From: Dendrolimus kikuchii
Taxonomy: Eukaryota; Arthropoda; Insecta; Lepidoptera; Lasiocampidae
Direction: 5' to 3'
Length of the DNA: 64,000 nucleotides
Assembly (NCBI GenBank): GCA_019925095.2
Contig: CM034395.1
Coordinates: forward strand, 1,002,001-1,066,000
Within the stretch, counting starts at the first letter, position 1. Every line of letters begins with the position of its first letter. Both the position numbers and the translations under genes were made by a program. Below, piece by piece: positions 19,999 through 30,499 of the stretch. The notes under the pieces were generated by a model. The model saw only the letters and a program-made list of their open reading frames with translations, had not been told where the DNA came from and searched no databases.

Positions 19999-20466
19999 TA
20001 ATAATGTTAACTTATACACATACTCAAACCAACGCGCACTACCATCGCATTGCATTACACGCACATTTCACAAAGAAACCAAGACACACAAAAAGCCTAA
20101 AAATTAATAACCCAGACACAGAAAAGAAAAAACCAACACACATGGCACTAGATAGGACTATATATAAGTATAGATATAAGGCCAACACTGCACATGCACT
20201 TCCTCACAACACCAGCATGTAACAGATACACTCTACATTAGTATAAGTTTAGTATTAAAACTAGAATAAATTAATATAATAAGTTAATCTTAAGGTACAC
20301 CATAACATATAAATCACTAAATTAATGTCACACACTAACAAAAATAAACAATAAGCGTGTATGGACTCTAAAATTTTTCATAGAAATTAAGTAGTAAATA
20401 AAGGTACGGAACTCGAGTCCGTAGATATGTTAATAATATTAAAAAAATAAAATAATAATGTTACCT
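19999..20466 (+). mobile_element. Retroposon H, copy 2, with 14-bp TSD
   Basis: TAATAATGTTAACT (19,999-20,012) and TAATAATGTTACCT (20,453-20,466) match at 13 of 14 bases and enclose the element. Same 5' end and same 3' hairpin (TACGGAACTCGAGTCCGTA) as copy 1. The frame 20,010-20,222 ends ALPHNTSM. TSD length and A-rich tail indicate retroposition. Confidence 0.88.
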
Positions 20467-20587
20467 CATAAGTAATATTATAAACGCGACTGTCAGTTTT
20501 TTTGTGACGCTTTCACGTGTCAACTACCCAACAGATTGTCACGAAATTTTACATACCCGTTGTCAGAGGTCATTCCGATCGCGCTCA

Positions 20588-20897
20588 TCCGTGCAGGAAT
20601 GGAGAAAGAATACAATGTCCTGCGGCCGGGCGGCCTATCGTAAGAGGCGACAAAATAACCCACAGCCAGGTGGTAGGGCATTTGCCCGACTGGATGGCTA
20701 CTACCCCTGGTCTAAAGTATGTCGCCATAACAACCTTGAGTTGTATTCCGGCATTAGTGACCAGGTTCCAGTCTCCTTTAGAGAGCAGCAGCGCCTTTAT
20801 AGCACCTTTGGTGTTGCAAATGTCCATAGGCAATGGTAACCGCTTTCCACCAAGTGAGCCGTCTGCCTGTCTGCTGAACTCCTGCAATAGCACAAAA
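20588..20897 (+). mobile_element. SINE-A copy 8, sense, full length
   Basis: ATCCGTGCAGGAATGGAG ... GAACTCCTGCAATAGCAC. It sits between two Helitron-like fragments facing each other (20,470-20,585 and 20,900-20,990). Confidence 0.9.
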
Positions 20898-20899
20898 AA

Positions 20900-20990
20900 T
20901 GGAAAGGTTCATCAAAATCCATTCAGTAGTTTTTTCGTGAAAGAGGAACAAACATACATTCTTACAAACTTTCGCGTTTATAATATTGTG
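20900..20990 (-). repeat. Helitron-like 5' fragment
   Basis: TCATCAAAATCCATTCAGTA ... TTTCGCGTTTATAATATT, the same block as 31,660-31,745. Confidence 0.5.
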
Positions 20991-21005
20991 TAATTGTATA
21001 TACAA

Positions 21006-21317
21006 TTTTTTTTTATAGCAGGAGTTCAGCAGATAGGCAGACGGCCCACTTGATGGAAAGCGGTTACCTTCGCCTATGGACATTTGCAACACCAAAGGTG
21101 CTACAGATGCACTGCTGCTCTCTTAAGTGAGTCTGAAACCTGGTCACTAATGCCGGAACACAACTCAAGGTTGTTATGGCGACATACTTTAGACCAGGGG
21201 TGGTGGCCACCCAGTCGGGCAAATGCCCTACCACCTGGCTATGGGTTGTTAAGTCGCCTCTTACGACAGGCCGCCCCAACGCAGGAAATTGTATTCTTTC
21301 TCCGTTCCTGTAAGGAT
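21006..21317 (-). mobile_element. SINE-A copy 9, antisense, full length
   Basis: PolyT with TATAGCAGGAGTTCAGCAG ... CCGTTCCTGTAAGGAT. One branch change converts the usual AAGGGAGACTGG to AAGTGAGTCTGA, shared in part with the copy at 33,163. Confidence 0.9.
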
Positions 21318-21711
21318 GAAATTCTCTAATTTCAACTCAAAAATAAAAACGCAAATCAACTCTTTGTTCCTATATCAATTATTCATCCCGTAACAGATCC
21401 TGCGTATTAATTAACAAAAATACCCGCCCCAGAAATAAACCTTCACAATCAAACATAAATACAATTTACCTTCAAATACAATTGAGAACCATCCAAACCT
21501 TTCAGCAATAAATTCGTTAATCCGAAGGTCGAACAAATAGAAAAGATTGATTGGATCAACCGGTAACAATGGGCCGGGGACGATGGTTCTCAAGCAAGGG
21601 GTATGAGTCGAACGGGGTTGCCAGTACACAAAGAAAAACAAGGATAACTAAAACGATTTAATAGCCTATCAATTTACCGCTTGTTTAATCATTTGTTTGC
21701 GAAATAAAAAA
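21318..21711. other. No gene recognised
   Basis: Nothing recognised. Confidence 0.4.
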
Positions 21712-22371
21712 TTAAATATTTTCTTAAGTTTTCGCGACTTGTATACATAATAAAACTACGTTTTAACGGTTTTAAGCGCGGTAATTTTATTTGATTTTGG
21801 TTTTTCCGACGTTTCGGCCACTTTTCAGTGGCCGTGATCACGGAAGACAAAGATGTCAAGTGTCAACGAGTATTGTTAAAGTTTTATTTAGCCTACCGCC
21901 AACTTGTTAATTTGAATTTTGTTTATGGTTATTATTTACTCTATGGGAGCCTAATCTAATTTACTACCGCTTCGCAACATGTTATGGCTTGAAGAGAAGA
22001 AGCGGCGCAAGAAACTAACTCTTCAGCAAACATGCCTAGCTCTAATAATTTTATATAATATTAAAATGGGTGGAAGGAGAAATAAAAGTAATTATCAGTC
22101 AAGTTGGTTTGTGTTCCGTTGTGCGCAGAAAGAGCTCACAGTGTCTTGAGGTCTGGCAGCTGGTTTTTGCTGGGTTTGGGTCTTAATAGTTTTGATAATT
22201 GGATCCCAAACAGGTGGTACTTGCCAACCATCTTCTCTATTGAAATTTGGGTGTTTTTTGATTTCAATTCTTCTTCCGTGATCACGGCCACTGAAAAGTG
22301 GCCGAAACGTCGGAAAAACCAAAATCAAATAAAATTACCGCGCTTAAAACCGTTAAAACGTAGTTTTATTA
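21712..22371 (-). mobile_element. Repeat E, copy 3, most complete
   Basis: Left module and AATAAAACTACGTTTTAACG at 21,747; the inverse of the terminal ~95 bp is at 22,275-22,371. Both inner borders carry the hairpin GGCCACTTTTCAGTGGCC or its inverse next to GATCACGG. The minus frame 22,328-22,095 (KHPNFNREDGWQVPPVWDP) is the conserved C terminus. The stem-loop module CGCTTCGCAACATG ... GAAGCGG lies at about 21,966-22,005. Confidence 0.75.
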
Positions 22372-22629
22372 TAAAAAATGAAAGGAAAAAATAAAAGAAT
22401 ATTTATTTGAATACATTGCGAGACATTACACAGAATTAAAACAAATATATGTGTGTGTAGTTCACACGCAGTAGAAGTGAAACTTCAGAGAATATATCGA
22501 TGGGTGAAAGGATATATGTTTTAAACGACATTTTTAAAAATTGTCGCGTGAAAAGTTTGAAGTTACAAATGACCCAGAAAAATACATCACCAACGAGCTA
22601 TGTGCCCAAAATTGAAACTAGACATCAGG

Positions 22630-22906
22630 TTTTTATCCGTGCAGGAACGGAAAAAGAATACAATTTCCTGCGGCCGGGCGGCCTGTCGTAAGAGGCGACT
22701 TAACAACCCACAGCCAGGTGGTAGGACATTTGCCCATAACAACCTTGAGTTGTGTTCCGGCATTAGTGACCAGTTTCCAGTCTCTCTTAAGAGAGCAGCA
22801 GCGCATTTGTAGCATATTTGGTGTTGCAAATGACTATAGGCGATGGTAACCCCTTTCCATCAAGTGGGCCGTCTGCTTGTCTGCTGAGCTCCTGCAAAAA
22901 AAAAAA
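22630..22906 (+). mobile_element. SINE-A copy 10, sense, internally deleted
   Basis: ATCCGTGCAGGAACGG ... GAGCTCCTGCAAAAAAAAA. About 35 bp (CGACTGGATGG to GTATGTCG) are missing, as in the copy at 57,127. GTTT occurs at both borders. Confidence 0.88.
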
Positions 22907-22994
22907 GTTTCTTTATATTTCGAGACTATATAAAAACCCAGTGTTAAGTCTCACACAAAATGTCGCTTAAAACAAATAGCTTTTCAACCCTCGA

Positions 22995-23262
22995 TGTAAT
23001 AATAACAGCCCATAAACGTCCCACTGCTGGGCTCGGGCCTCCCATTATAGGGGAGCAGACAGAACACCCGCCACGCTCAGTCGCATCGATGTGCAGGTTT
23101 CATCACGATATTTTGCTTCAACGTTGTTAGCACGTGGTAATTGTAACAATATGCACATTAGGTCAGAAAACTACCAGTGGTGCGAGTGCCAGGATCGAAC
23201 CCGCGCCCTTTGAGTCTGGAACGCGTAAGCTAGCCATTACGTCACCAGGACTCACAGATCAG
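22995..23262 (-). mobile_element. tRNA-derived SINE-K, copy 2
   Basis: On the minus strand: GTAATGGCTAGCTTACGCG, then GGGTTCGATCCTGGC (good B box) and the GGCCCGAGCCCAGCAGTGGG tail block. It preserves the pol III promoter signature that copy 1 has lost. Confidence 0.85.
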
Positions 23263-23330
23263 AAAATATACTCACAGATAATTTTTTTCTAACTTTTATA
23301 ATTATAAATATTACCCTATATCCATTTTGC

Positions 23331-23876
23331 CAGATGGTAGGGTATTTACTCGACTGGATGGCGACCACCCTTGTCTTGAGTATGCCACCATAACAACCTT
23401 GTGTTGTGTTCCGGCATTAGTGACGAGGTTCCAGTCTCCCTTATAGAGCAGTAGCGCATTTGTTTTTTTTATTGCAGGAGCTCAGCAGAGAGGCAGACGG
23501 CCCACTTGATGGAAAACGGTTACCATCGCCTATAGACATTTGCAACACCAAAGGTACTACAAATGCGCTGCTGCTCTCTTAAGGGAGACCGAAACCTGGT
23601 CACTAATGCCGGAACACAACTCAAGGCTGTTATGGCGACATACTTTTAGACCAGGGGTGGTAGCCATCCAGTCGGGCAAATGCCCTACCACCTGGCTGTG
23701 GGTTGTTTTGTCGCCTCTTACGACAGGCCGCCCAGCCGCAGGAAATTGTATTCTTTCTCCGTTACTGTACGGATAGAAAGTGTAGCACCTTTGGTGTTGC
23801 AAATGTCCATAGGCGATAGTAACCGCTTTCCATCAAGTGGGCCATCTGCCTGTCTGCTGAACTCCTGCAATAAAAA
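23331..23876 (+). mobile_element. SINE-A copy 11, short subfamily, interrupted by another SINE-A
   Basis: Outer element parts 23,331-23,462 and about 23,779-23,876. It starts at CCAGATGGTAGGG, the shared start of the short subfamily, and ends CTCCTGCAATAAAAAATAA. The break falls in GCGCATTTGT|AGCACC. Confidence 0.9.
23463..23776 (-). mobile_element. SINE-A copy 12, nested antisense inside copy 11
   Basis: PolyT, ATTGCAGGAGCTCAGCAGAG ... GTTACTGTACGGATAGAAAG. Only TGT is clearly duplicated at the junctions (TTTGT| and |TGTAGC). Confidence 0.9.
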
Positions 23877-23914
23877 ATAAAATAATGAATAGCTAGATTA
23901 AACTACACTTTTGT

Positions 23915-24640
23915 TTTGTTTATAGCACTAGTTCAAATGGTTTTGTCCTTTTGAGCCTTCACATTATATCCGTGTTGTCGAGGAGCTGGATCGACTCGAC
24001 ATTCACATGATGATGAAGCCGATGCTCGTGGGCTTCCGCGTACTTCCTAATAATACATACGTACATACATATCTTCACGCCAGTTCCCTTGCGGGGTAGT
24101 CACGAACAACAGAGCGCCATTCAGGCTTACTTTTACACACCTCACTTGCTTCTTTGACATTCATAGCTCTTGTCATGCACGCTCGTCTGATGTTAAGGCT
24201 CCCGACATCACCTTCTGCTAGTACACGATCAACTTGATCATGGAAAGTGTGTCGTGGCCTTCCATGACTTCTGCTTCCATCCACTTTTGCACTGAATATC
24301 TGTATAGTCATTCTTTCATCATGCATTCTTTCCACATGCCCGAACCACTGGAGCATTCCTTTCCTTACCTTCACCCCGACACTCTCTTCCTAATAATGCT
24401 GGTGACAAACTCCATTTTCAGGTCCCGATGGAGGTCGCTCGTCCAAACGTACCATGGCGCATTTACAATTCTTTTCAGTACTTTATTTTGAAAGCGTTGT
24501 ATGATTTCTACATTACTTGGTTTGGTACATCCCCACAACTGTACCCCATAGGTCCAAACTGGCATTAGGACTTGTTTATAAAGAGCTAAGTACATATTTC
24601 TGTAGGGAGCGTTCAGTTCCATTGTCATTGAATTATTGAA
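23915..24640 (-). pseudogene. Jockey-type LINE, RT C-terminal region, split by RTE-B
   Basis: Upstream part (24,640-24,398, minus): ALYKQVLMPVWTYGVQLWGC, IIQRFQNKVLKRIVNAPWYV, SDLHRDLKMEFVTSIIRK. Downstream part (24,042-23,915): YAEAHEHRLHHHVNVESIQL, LLDNTDIM, RLKRTKPFELVL then TAA. These are the characteristic C-terminal blocks of Jockey-clade LINEs. Apart from the RTE insert there is one in-frame stop after DIM. The 3' UTR is short before it meets SINE-A. Confidence 0.85.
24043..24397 (-). mobile_element. RTE-B LINE copy nested in Jockey LINE, 12-bp TSD
   Basis: CTTCCTAATAAT is repeated exactly (24,043-24,054; 24,386-24,397). The minus frame VKVRKGMLQWFGHVERMHDE ... ELA is open throughout the insert, diverged from the other copies (for example SRSHGRPRHTFHDQ). 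Confidence 0.93.
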
Positions 24641-24644
24641 GACG

Positions 24645-24880
24645 GCCTCTGTGGTTGACCGGGCTAAGCCTTTGCCGGCCTACCTCACTGCAACGCAGAG
24701 GCTCCGGGTTCGATTCCTGGTATAGTAAATTTCGGAAACGTATTTTCTCCGTTATTTACTATGGTCTGGGTGTCTGGGACCGGCCCCAGAGTAATCCGTT
24801 GTATATCACCCTTAACACAAGAGTAACTTGCTTAATTTGGGGATATACAATATGTGTTTGTTTGCCGATTATTATTATTA
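24645..24880 (+). mobile_element. tRNA-derived SINE-I, copy 2, uninterrupted
   Basis: GACGGCCTCTGTGGTTGACC, GGCCTACCTCACTGCAACGC and the B box GGGTTCGATTCCTGG are followed by a non-tRNA body (ATGGTCTGGGTGTCTGGGAC) and a (TTA)n tail. It serves as the unbroken reference for copies 1 and 3. Confidence 0.85.
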
Positions 24881-24884
24881 TTTA

Positions 24885-25506
24885 CTTGTATATCTTTCCA
24901 GACCCCGAGCCATAAAAATGGCCCGGACATTTGGAGGGCTTGCGTGGGACCATGGGAAGGCCAACACGTAGAGGCCCCTTGACAATTTTAATGTAAATGT
25001 GGCGTGACACTGGCCGGCGATTATCCCTGTCTACACTATATAACAATGCACCCAAGGACAAGCCCCGGCCAGTGTAGAACTATTGTGGGAAATGAGGACA
25101 AAAAGTACCGGGCTATTGGGGTGAACTGCTAGTGGTACAAGGGTCTGGGAATATGGGGACTATGGCGTCTGCCCGTCGCAATGTTCGGGGAACATGGAAA
25201 AATGGGCAGACGGTGACTCGCCACGCCCTGCATGGGCCTCAAAAATCTCATAAAGACAGGGGCAACATGGGTGTGAGTGGCTAAGGGGTGTAGAGAGGTG
25301 GGTTGCAGGTTCACCGAAGCTACTTCTGACGTGATGCCATTTCTCACTTCCACCCCTGGAGCTTGAGTTTTAGCCCTAGCGATCTGCACTCCATGCCGGC
25401 CGGTTAAGGAAAGCACGGAGGCGGGGGCCTTGCCTTGGCCCCCGGAGTCAGGTACGAGGTGTCGCTACTCACCTAAGGCTTCGCCACAAAGCCCCCCTGC
25501 GGGTTA
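24885..25506 (-). mobile_element. Repeat J, copy 1 (retroposed, ~600 bp)
   Basis: Read on minus: AACCCGCAGGGGGGCTTTGT start, frame GITSEVASVNLQPTSLHPLA and VFMRFLRPMQGVASHRLP, then CTCTACGTGTTGGCCTTCCC and an end ...GAAAGATATACAAGTAAATAAT. Two copies start at the same base. Protein relationship unknown to me; it may be the 3' part of a non-LTR element. Confidence 0.7.
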
Positions 25507-25883
25507 TTATTATTATTATTTATGTTTATGTAGTTCAGATTGCTTGTTTCATCTATATTAAGAGACATAAATGTTGCGTCTGATATCGGCTCAAGGGTGT
25601 ATGTCCAATAACTACGTCTTTTAGTTAGGGAGACATAAACAGAATTTAAACGAAGCTTAAGCATATCTCAAAAACTACAAAGCTGATGTTGATTGAACTA
25701 AATTTGGTTGAAAGTTGAATTTCTCACTTCATATTTAAAAATTTAGGGGGGGGGGGGGATTTTCACGAATTCTAAAACTCGTTAAAAATGCATAAAATTG
25801 ACCAAAAATCTATACCAAGTTAAACTTCTCGCTACTCAGCGTTATAGGCCCTACTAAATCATTGCGAGAACTTCGCCAGGACG
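25507..25883. other. No gene; poly-G run
   Basis: Nothing recognised except an 11-12 base G run near 25,746. Confidence 0.45.
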
Positions 25884-26165
25884 TGGAGTTCAGCAGACAG
25901 GCAGACGGCCCACTTGATGGAAAGCGGTTACCATCGCCTGTGGAGATTTGTAACCCCAAAGGTGCTACAAATGCGCTGCTGCTCTCTTAAGGGAGACTGG
26001 AACCTGGTCTCTAATGCCGAAACACAAGTCAAGGTTGTTATGGCGACATACTTTAGACCAGGGCTGGTAGCCATCCAGTCGGGCAAACGCCCTACCGCCT
26101 GGTTGTGGGTTGTTTTGTCGCCTCTTACGACAGGCCGCCCGGCCGCAGCAAATTGTATCCTTTGT
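25884..26165 (-). mobile_element. SINE-A copy 13, antisense, tail trimmed
   Basis: Starts GGAGTTCAGCAGACAGGCAG with no polyT and ends CCGCAGCAAATTGTATCC, short of the normal 5' end. Confidence 0.85.
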
Positions 26166-26672
26166 CCTGCTCCCTTCACACGGATTTCGCGTGAGTGTGG
26201 AGCATTCATTATGGAGGTCTAAAAAGGAGTACATTGTAAGCAAACAAAAATCAACGGTGGCCCTATTTCGTTCGTCGGTATATTTTCACGTGGAAATTTG
26301 TCGATAAACAAACCACAATAGCTACGGACCGCGGCGAGGCTCGCATACTAATACATCAAAGATTATTTCCATTGACACCAGATAAATTAAACATCTGTCG
26401 AAAATACCATATATTTATACTTAAGAAAAGCCTAATATAAAGATTTAAATCTTCACATTTATGATTAGGACGTACGCCACTAGATGGCGTTGTTCATTTT
26501 AGATACGCGCAATAGTTTAATGATCGCCATCTCTTTGGACTTCGGTTATTTTTCATAAATTCGGTTCGCTTTTTGTGGCCACGGCGGTGGCAATATATTT
26601 CATAACAAGTGTGTGTGTGCGTTTTATTTGTGTACGTAAGTGTAATCAACACATCTGAACATTTTAATGATC
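26166..26672. other. No gene recognised
   Basis: Contains a short palindrome CGCCACTAGATGGCG at about 26,473. Nothing else recognised. Confidence 0.4.
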
Positions 26673-27314
26673 ATATTGTTACGATCTGCACGCCGACAAA
26701 AGATTCACACCTGCATAGATAAAAACACAGTTTATTACATTTCGGCATTTGGACTTCTTTTGTTTACTTTGTGTTTAAATTGTATTATAATATTTTATGG
26801 CAGCCATTAGCCAGGTGTGTCGGACTGATTCTAAGAAATTCTGTCCACGCGGTCGGGCAGACATATTGTATCTGTGCAATATAAAGCAATGGCCCAATGG
26901 AGAGATCGGCAGTCGAGCGAGAACCACGAACTAAGCGAAACGTGTTTACATATCGGGAATAATTATCAGTGACGGACTTTGCGCGTTTTATGGAACTACG
27001 ACCTGCTTGCAGGCTGCATCATTAGCCAGGTGTTGCGGATTAAAATTACAAGCTAATTTTAGAAAATGTCAACATTGCCGGGCGGGCAATGCACACTTTT
27101 GCATTTGTGAAGTATAAAACGACGTGTGTACATTCGGGAATCTAATAGTGATGGACGTTGCGCGTTTTATTGAATTACGACCTTCTGCATTACGTTTGGC
27201 TTTGTTGTATTCGGTTATATTTGTACCTGTGTTATAAGTGTTTGTATAGTTCTAATAAACTCTATAATAATTCCAACGGAATTTTAATTCGAGTCCCGCA
27301 ACTCGTAACAATAT
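26673..27314 (+). mobile_element. Solo LTR of family LTR-L, copy 3, TSD ATAT
   Basis: TGTTACGATCTGCACGCC ... CAACTCGTAACA spans 26,677-27,310 with perfect ATAT on each side. At 634 bp it is longer than other copies because a segment is duplicated: the CATTAGCCAGGTGT block and the GACGGACTTTGCGCG / GATGGACGTTGCGCG blocks each occur twice. Polyadenylation-like TAATAAACTC at about 27,252. Confidence 0.88.
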
Positions 27315-27529
27315 TTATGTGGCGCTCGCTGCTTTATGCTATACGTGAGCTAGCTATAGAATGAGCCCCTCCCGTGGTTTTCCCAGAGCGTTACAATACG
27401 GGGCTCTTCAAAAAGGGCGTAAGCAGATATTTAAAGTCTTAACTTAAATACTTGCCATCAAGTAGACCCGTTTGTCAGTTTGTCTACAAGCAAAAATATT
27501 AAAAATTTATTAATATTAATTTCCTTTCC

Positions 27530-28965
27530 CAGGCGCCATCTTCCGGTCTTTTACGACTATCCTTGTGATATTTACCGCTGTACTGATACTGCTCGTCTTT
27601 AAGTGGCGTCTACTGTCGATCCTCGTCGAGTCAGTCTGTTGTCAACCCTTGTACGACAACCTGCTTATCTTTCCACAACTAATTGCCTACAAGTGCAGTT
27701 ATACCGTGCCGAGTGTGTACGTATTGTTACACACCGACAAAGTAAATGTACACCTAGTTTATTACCTTTCCCGCATTTGGTCTTCTTTTGTTTACTTTGT
27801 GTTTAAAATTAATTAAGAAAAACATTCTGTAGTGGATGCACTTACCACGTTTAGTTGTAGTCTTATATTATATTTGCTTAAAATATACCACGATCCTGGT
27901 TACCACACGCTCGGTTTTCCACTTCAATTATTTGTTTATACATTTATTGGTTTTCATTTCATTTCTATTAGAAACTTCGTATTATAAATAAAACTTGTAT
28001 TTTAATCTAATTCATATTCATAAACAAAAGTAGGTCAAATTCAAGGTCAATCTTTTGGTATTTGACTTTTGACGTTTGACAAGTGCCACCTTATGAAAAA
28101 CATAGCAACAACATTCTTTTGATCTACGCTATGTTTTCCATTCATATTCAAATCATAATTTCTAATCATAAAATAAATTACATATAAATATCTATTTCAT
28201 TTTTCTTATTTATTTAATTAAATTTAATTTATCAATTACATAATGATCTACTTTTGTTTTTGTTATTCAATGCCTATATGCCTATGTTAGCCAGGACGTA
28301 AGGATACGACTAACCAATGAGAGATGTGTTTAAAACTCGCTCTCATTGGTGGAAATACAAAAATGTAAAAAGAGACACGGTTTTTGAATTCACTTAAGAG
28401 AGACCATTTTGTACGACAAAAAAGATACTTACAAAAGTGAAAATAAAAAGTCAGTTTAAGAGGGAAGTTATACTTATTCAAGAGCCTTACATCACAACTA
28501 TAATATCATAGCACACTTTTCAATTCTATTGTTATTGTACTTGTTTATGGCCGTAGGTGTGCAGATTACGGTTTCTCGGAAACTTCAGTCCACGCGGTCG
28601 ATTACTGTATTGTACAGTTTAGTATAAAACGATGCTTGAACGGGCAGTCAAGCGAGGATTACGATACGAGCAAGACGTACATTCGATAAGTGATATAGTG
28701 ACGGACTTTGCGCCTGTTATTGAATCGTGTAGTTGTGTTTGTATAGTTCTAATAAATTCAATAGTAATTCCAACAGCCTATTTTTTCGAGTCCTGCACTT
28801 GCAACAGTATAATATTGAAGACCGCAAGAAGGAGACAAACCAGAAGATTTGCTGCCAGGCTCATAATTTCCTTCTACCTATTACTCGCAATCCTACCAAC
28901 GCCATTTCGGAAGCGCGCCAAGTTCCCAATACTGGACTGTTGCGTTGATATTTTCTTTGTTCCTT
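27530..28965 (+). repeat. Repeat W, copy 1, split by LTR-L
   Basis: Parts 27,530-27,724 (CGCCATCTTCCGGTC, CTGATACTGCTCGTCTTTAA) and 28,807-28,965 (GAAGACCGCAAGAAGGAGAC, TCCTACCAACGCCATTTCGG). The uninterrupted inverse copy is 34,985-35,408. Function unknown. Confidence 0.65.
27721..28810 (+). mobile_element. LTR-L copy 4 inside repeat W, TSD GTAT, with unrelated filler
   Basis: LTR start TGTTACACACCGACAAAG at 27,725 and end CACTTGCAACA at 28,806; perfect GTAT flanks. Only about 90 bp at the left and 270 bp at the right are LTR-like. The middle (27,820-28,535) is AT-rich, replaces the LTR centre, and includes a hairpin CCAATGAGAG ... CTCTCATTGG (28,316-28,351). Confidence 0.75.
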
Positions 28966-29357
28966 TAATCACCTTTCCCCGTCAACTTTTCTCTATCATT
29001 TATTAGCGCAAAATCTACTATCGTTTATACTCTTCTAATCCAGCGTACGTCCTCTGACTACCAAAATATTCATGTCATCTTTAACACAATATAGGCATTA
29101 ATCTCTTTTTAGTTTACTTACATGAAAACAAAAACCCATCGGAGTAGTAAAGGCTATAAATTATAGTTAATCACTTCTTTCACATTCAGAGTTTTTTTTA
29201 GAACTCTTAGTCAAGTTCTCTGGACAATAAAATTGTCATTTTCGTATGTTAAAAATTGTTCTTTCTAAAAATACACTTAAATAAAAAAATAAAGTGAGAA
29301 ACTTAACGCCGCTATTTAAGTTTTATCCGATTTTGAATATGTTGGTTAATAAATGAC
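28966..29357. other. No gene recognised
   Basis: Nothing recognised. Confidence 0.4.
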
Positions 29358-29408
29358 TTCTCTTTTTGTTGGTGCTACCTATTTCCCAGTTAGCAATTGT
29401 GGTTTGGA

Positions 29409-29886
29409 TTTATAGGCCCGTAGGTTCCGTTAAGAGGTCATGTAACACCATATTTAAATAAGCATTCAATTATGAAAATGCTCCACCGTCGGAAGCTTCA
29501 CCTAACGTGTCTTCTCTTCGGGTCATTAAACACAAAACCCCACATTATTTATATGCAAAGCTCTCCTGGGTATCTAGCCGTAGAATGGTCAGTTCTAGGA
29601 GCTTTCGTTACGCAGCATCAAGATGCTGGAATAATATTCCACCAGCCATTAGAAATCTACAAAATATTAATGGGTTCAGAACTCAATTAAAGATGATTTT
29701 AAAAGAGCACCAGCTGTCACAACAGGACCTAAAACTTGATACAAGTGGTATTTCATTTAATTGTTAATTCGATTCTTTTATTTTATTTTTGCAATACTCG
29801 TATATAAAACACTGATATATTTATTCATTATTATTATTTTCCCTATTTCTTGTATATACTACGTGTATGTATATATATATGTATAT

Positions 29887-29946
<60 letters not shown>

Positions 29947-30113
29947 TTTGCAATGATGTAATGTCTGCCGTGACAGTACGTTAAGGGCTCAGCGGAAGAT
30001 CAGCGCTGGTTTTAAAAGACCAGCATTATGCTGAGTCTGATGCTCCTTTCAGGACAATTACACCACTGTAATTTTTTCCTGAATAAAATGATTTTCTTTT
30101 TTTTTTTTATAGC
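29409..30113 (+). pseudogene. CR1/L2-like LINE 3' end, TSD TTTATAG
   Basis: TTTATAG at 29,409-29,415 and 30,107-30,113 brackets the insert. The frame 29,507-29,767 reads LRVIKHKTPHYLYAKLSWVS, SRSFRYAASRCWNNIPPAIR, FRTQLKMILKEHQLS, typical of the tail after the RT domain in CR1/L2-type LINEs. The 3' UTR has a (TA)n run and, at 30,001-30,030, a hairpin followed by CAGCATTATGCTGAGT and CCTGAATAAAATG. 5'-truncated. Confidence 0.85.
29872..29944. repeat. TA/CA microsatellite inside LINE 3' UTR
   Basis: Alternating TA and CA runs, for example (AC)6 then (AT)20-fold. Confidence 0.95.
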
Positions 30114-30499
30114 GTCTTGCAACCTGCGGATGTTGCCGCCGCTCGCTCTGCGCGTGAGTCAGTACGTTGCCAATCGCCACGCTACCGCAACGCACACGAA
30201 GTAGTATCGCACCCGCCTTTATAGCAGCTACACGCTAGTTTAACTATCGAAGATTTCCGCGTCCAATTAGTAACTAGGACATTCGACTTAACCAATATAT
30301 TAACTTAAGTGGTCAGTGTATTTGCGTCCCTTGCGCCCCGGGGCTCGTGTAGCTGACATTGTCACCTTTGCGTATCTTCACGGTTTGCAGCGGCAAACCC
30401 CCTGAACCAGCGCTGTCGTGGGCTGGTGGCTGACTGCGAGCTAAGTGCAAGATTCAATATTCTCCGGGCACCAGTTCTTAATTGGGGAATACAATATGG

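Noticed and set aside
22270..22320. Hammerhead-ribozyme-like CTGA ... GAAACGTC in repeat E
   Set aside because: The conserved G of CUGANGA is missing (CTGAAAA) and no stem II can form between the two cores; the sequence is better explained as the simple hairpin GGCCACT/AGTGGCC.
24645..24720. tRNA gene
   Set aside because: A- and B-box-like sequences are present but there is no complete cloverleaf or acceptor stem, and the unit recurs as a SINE head.
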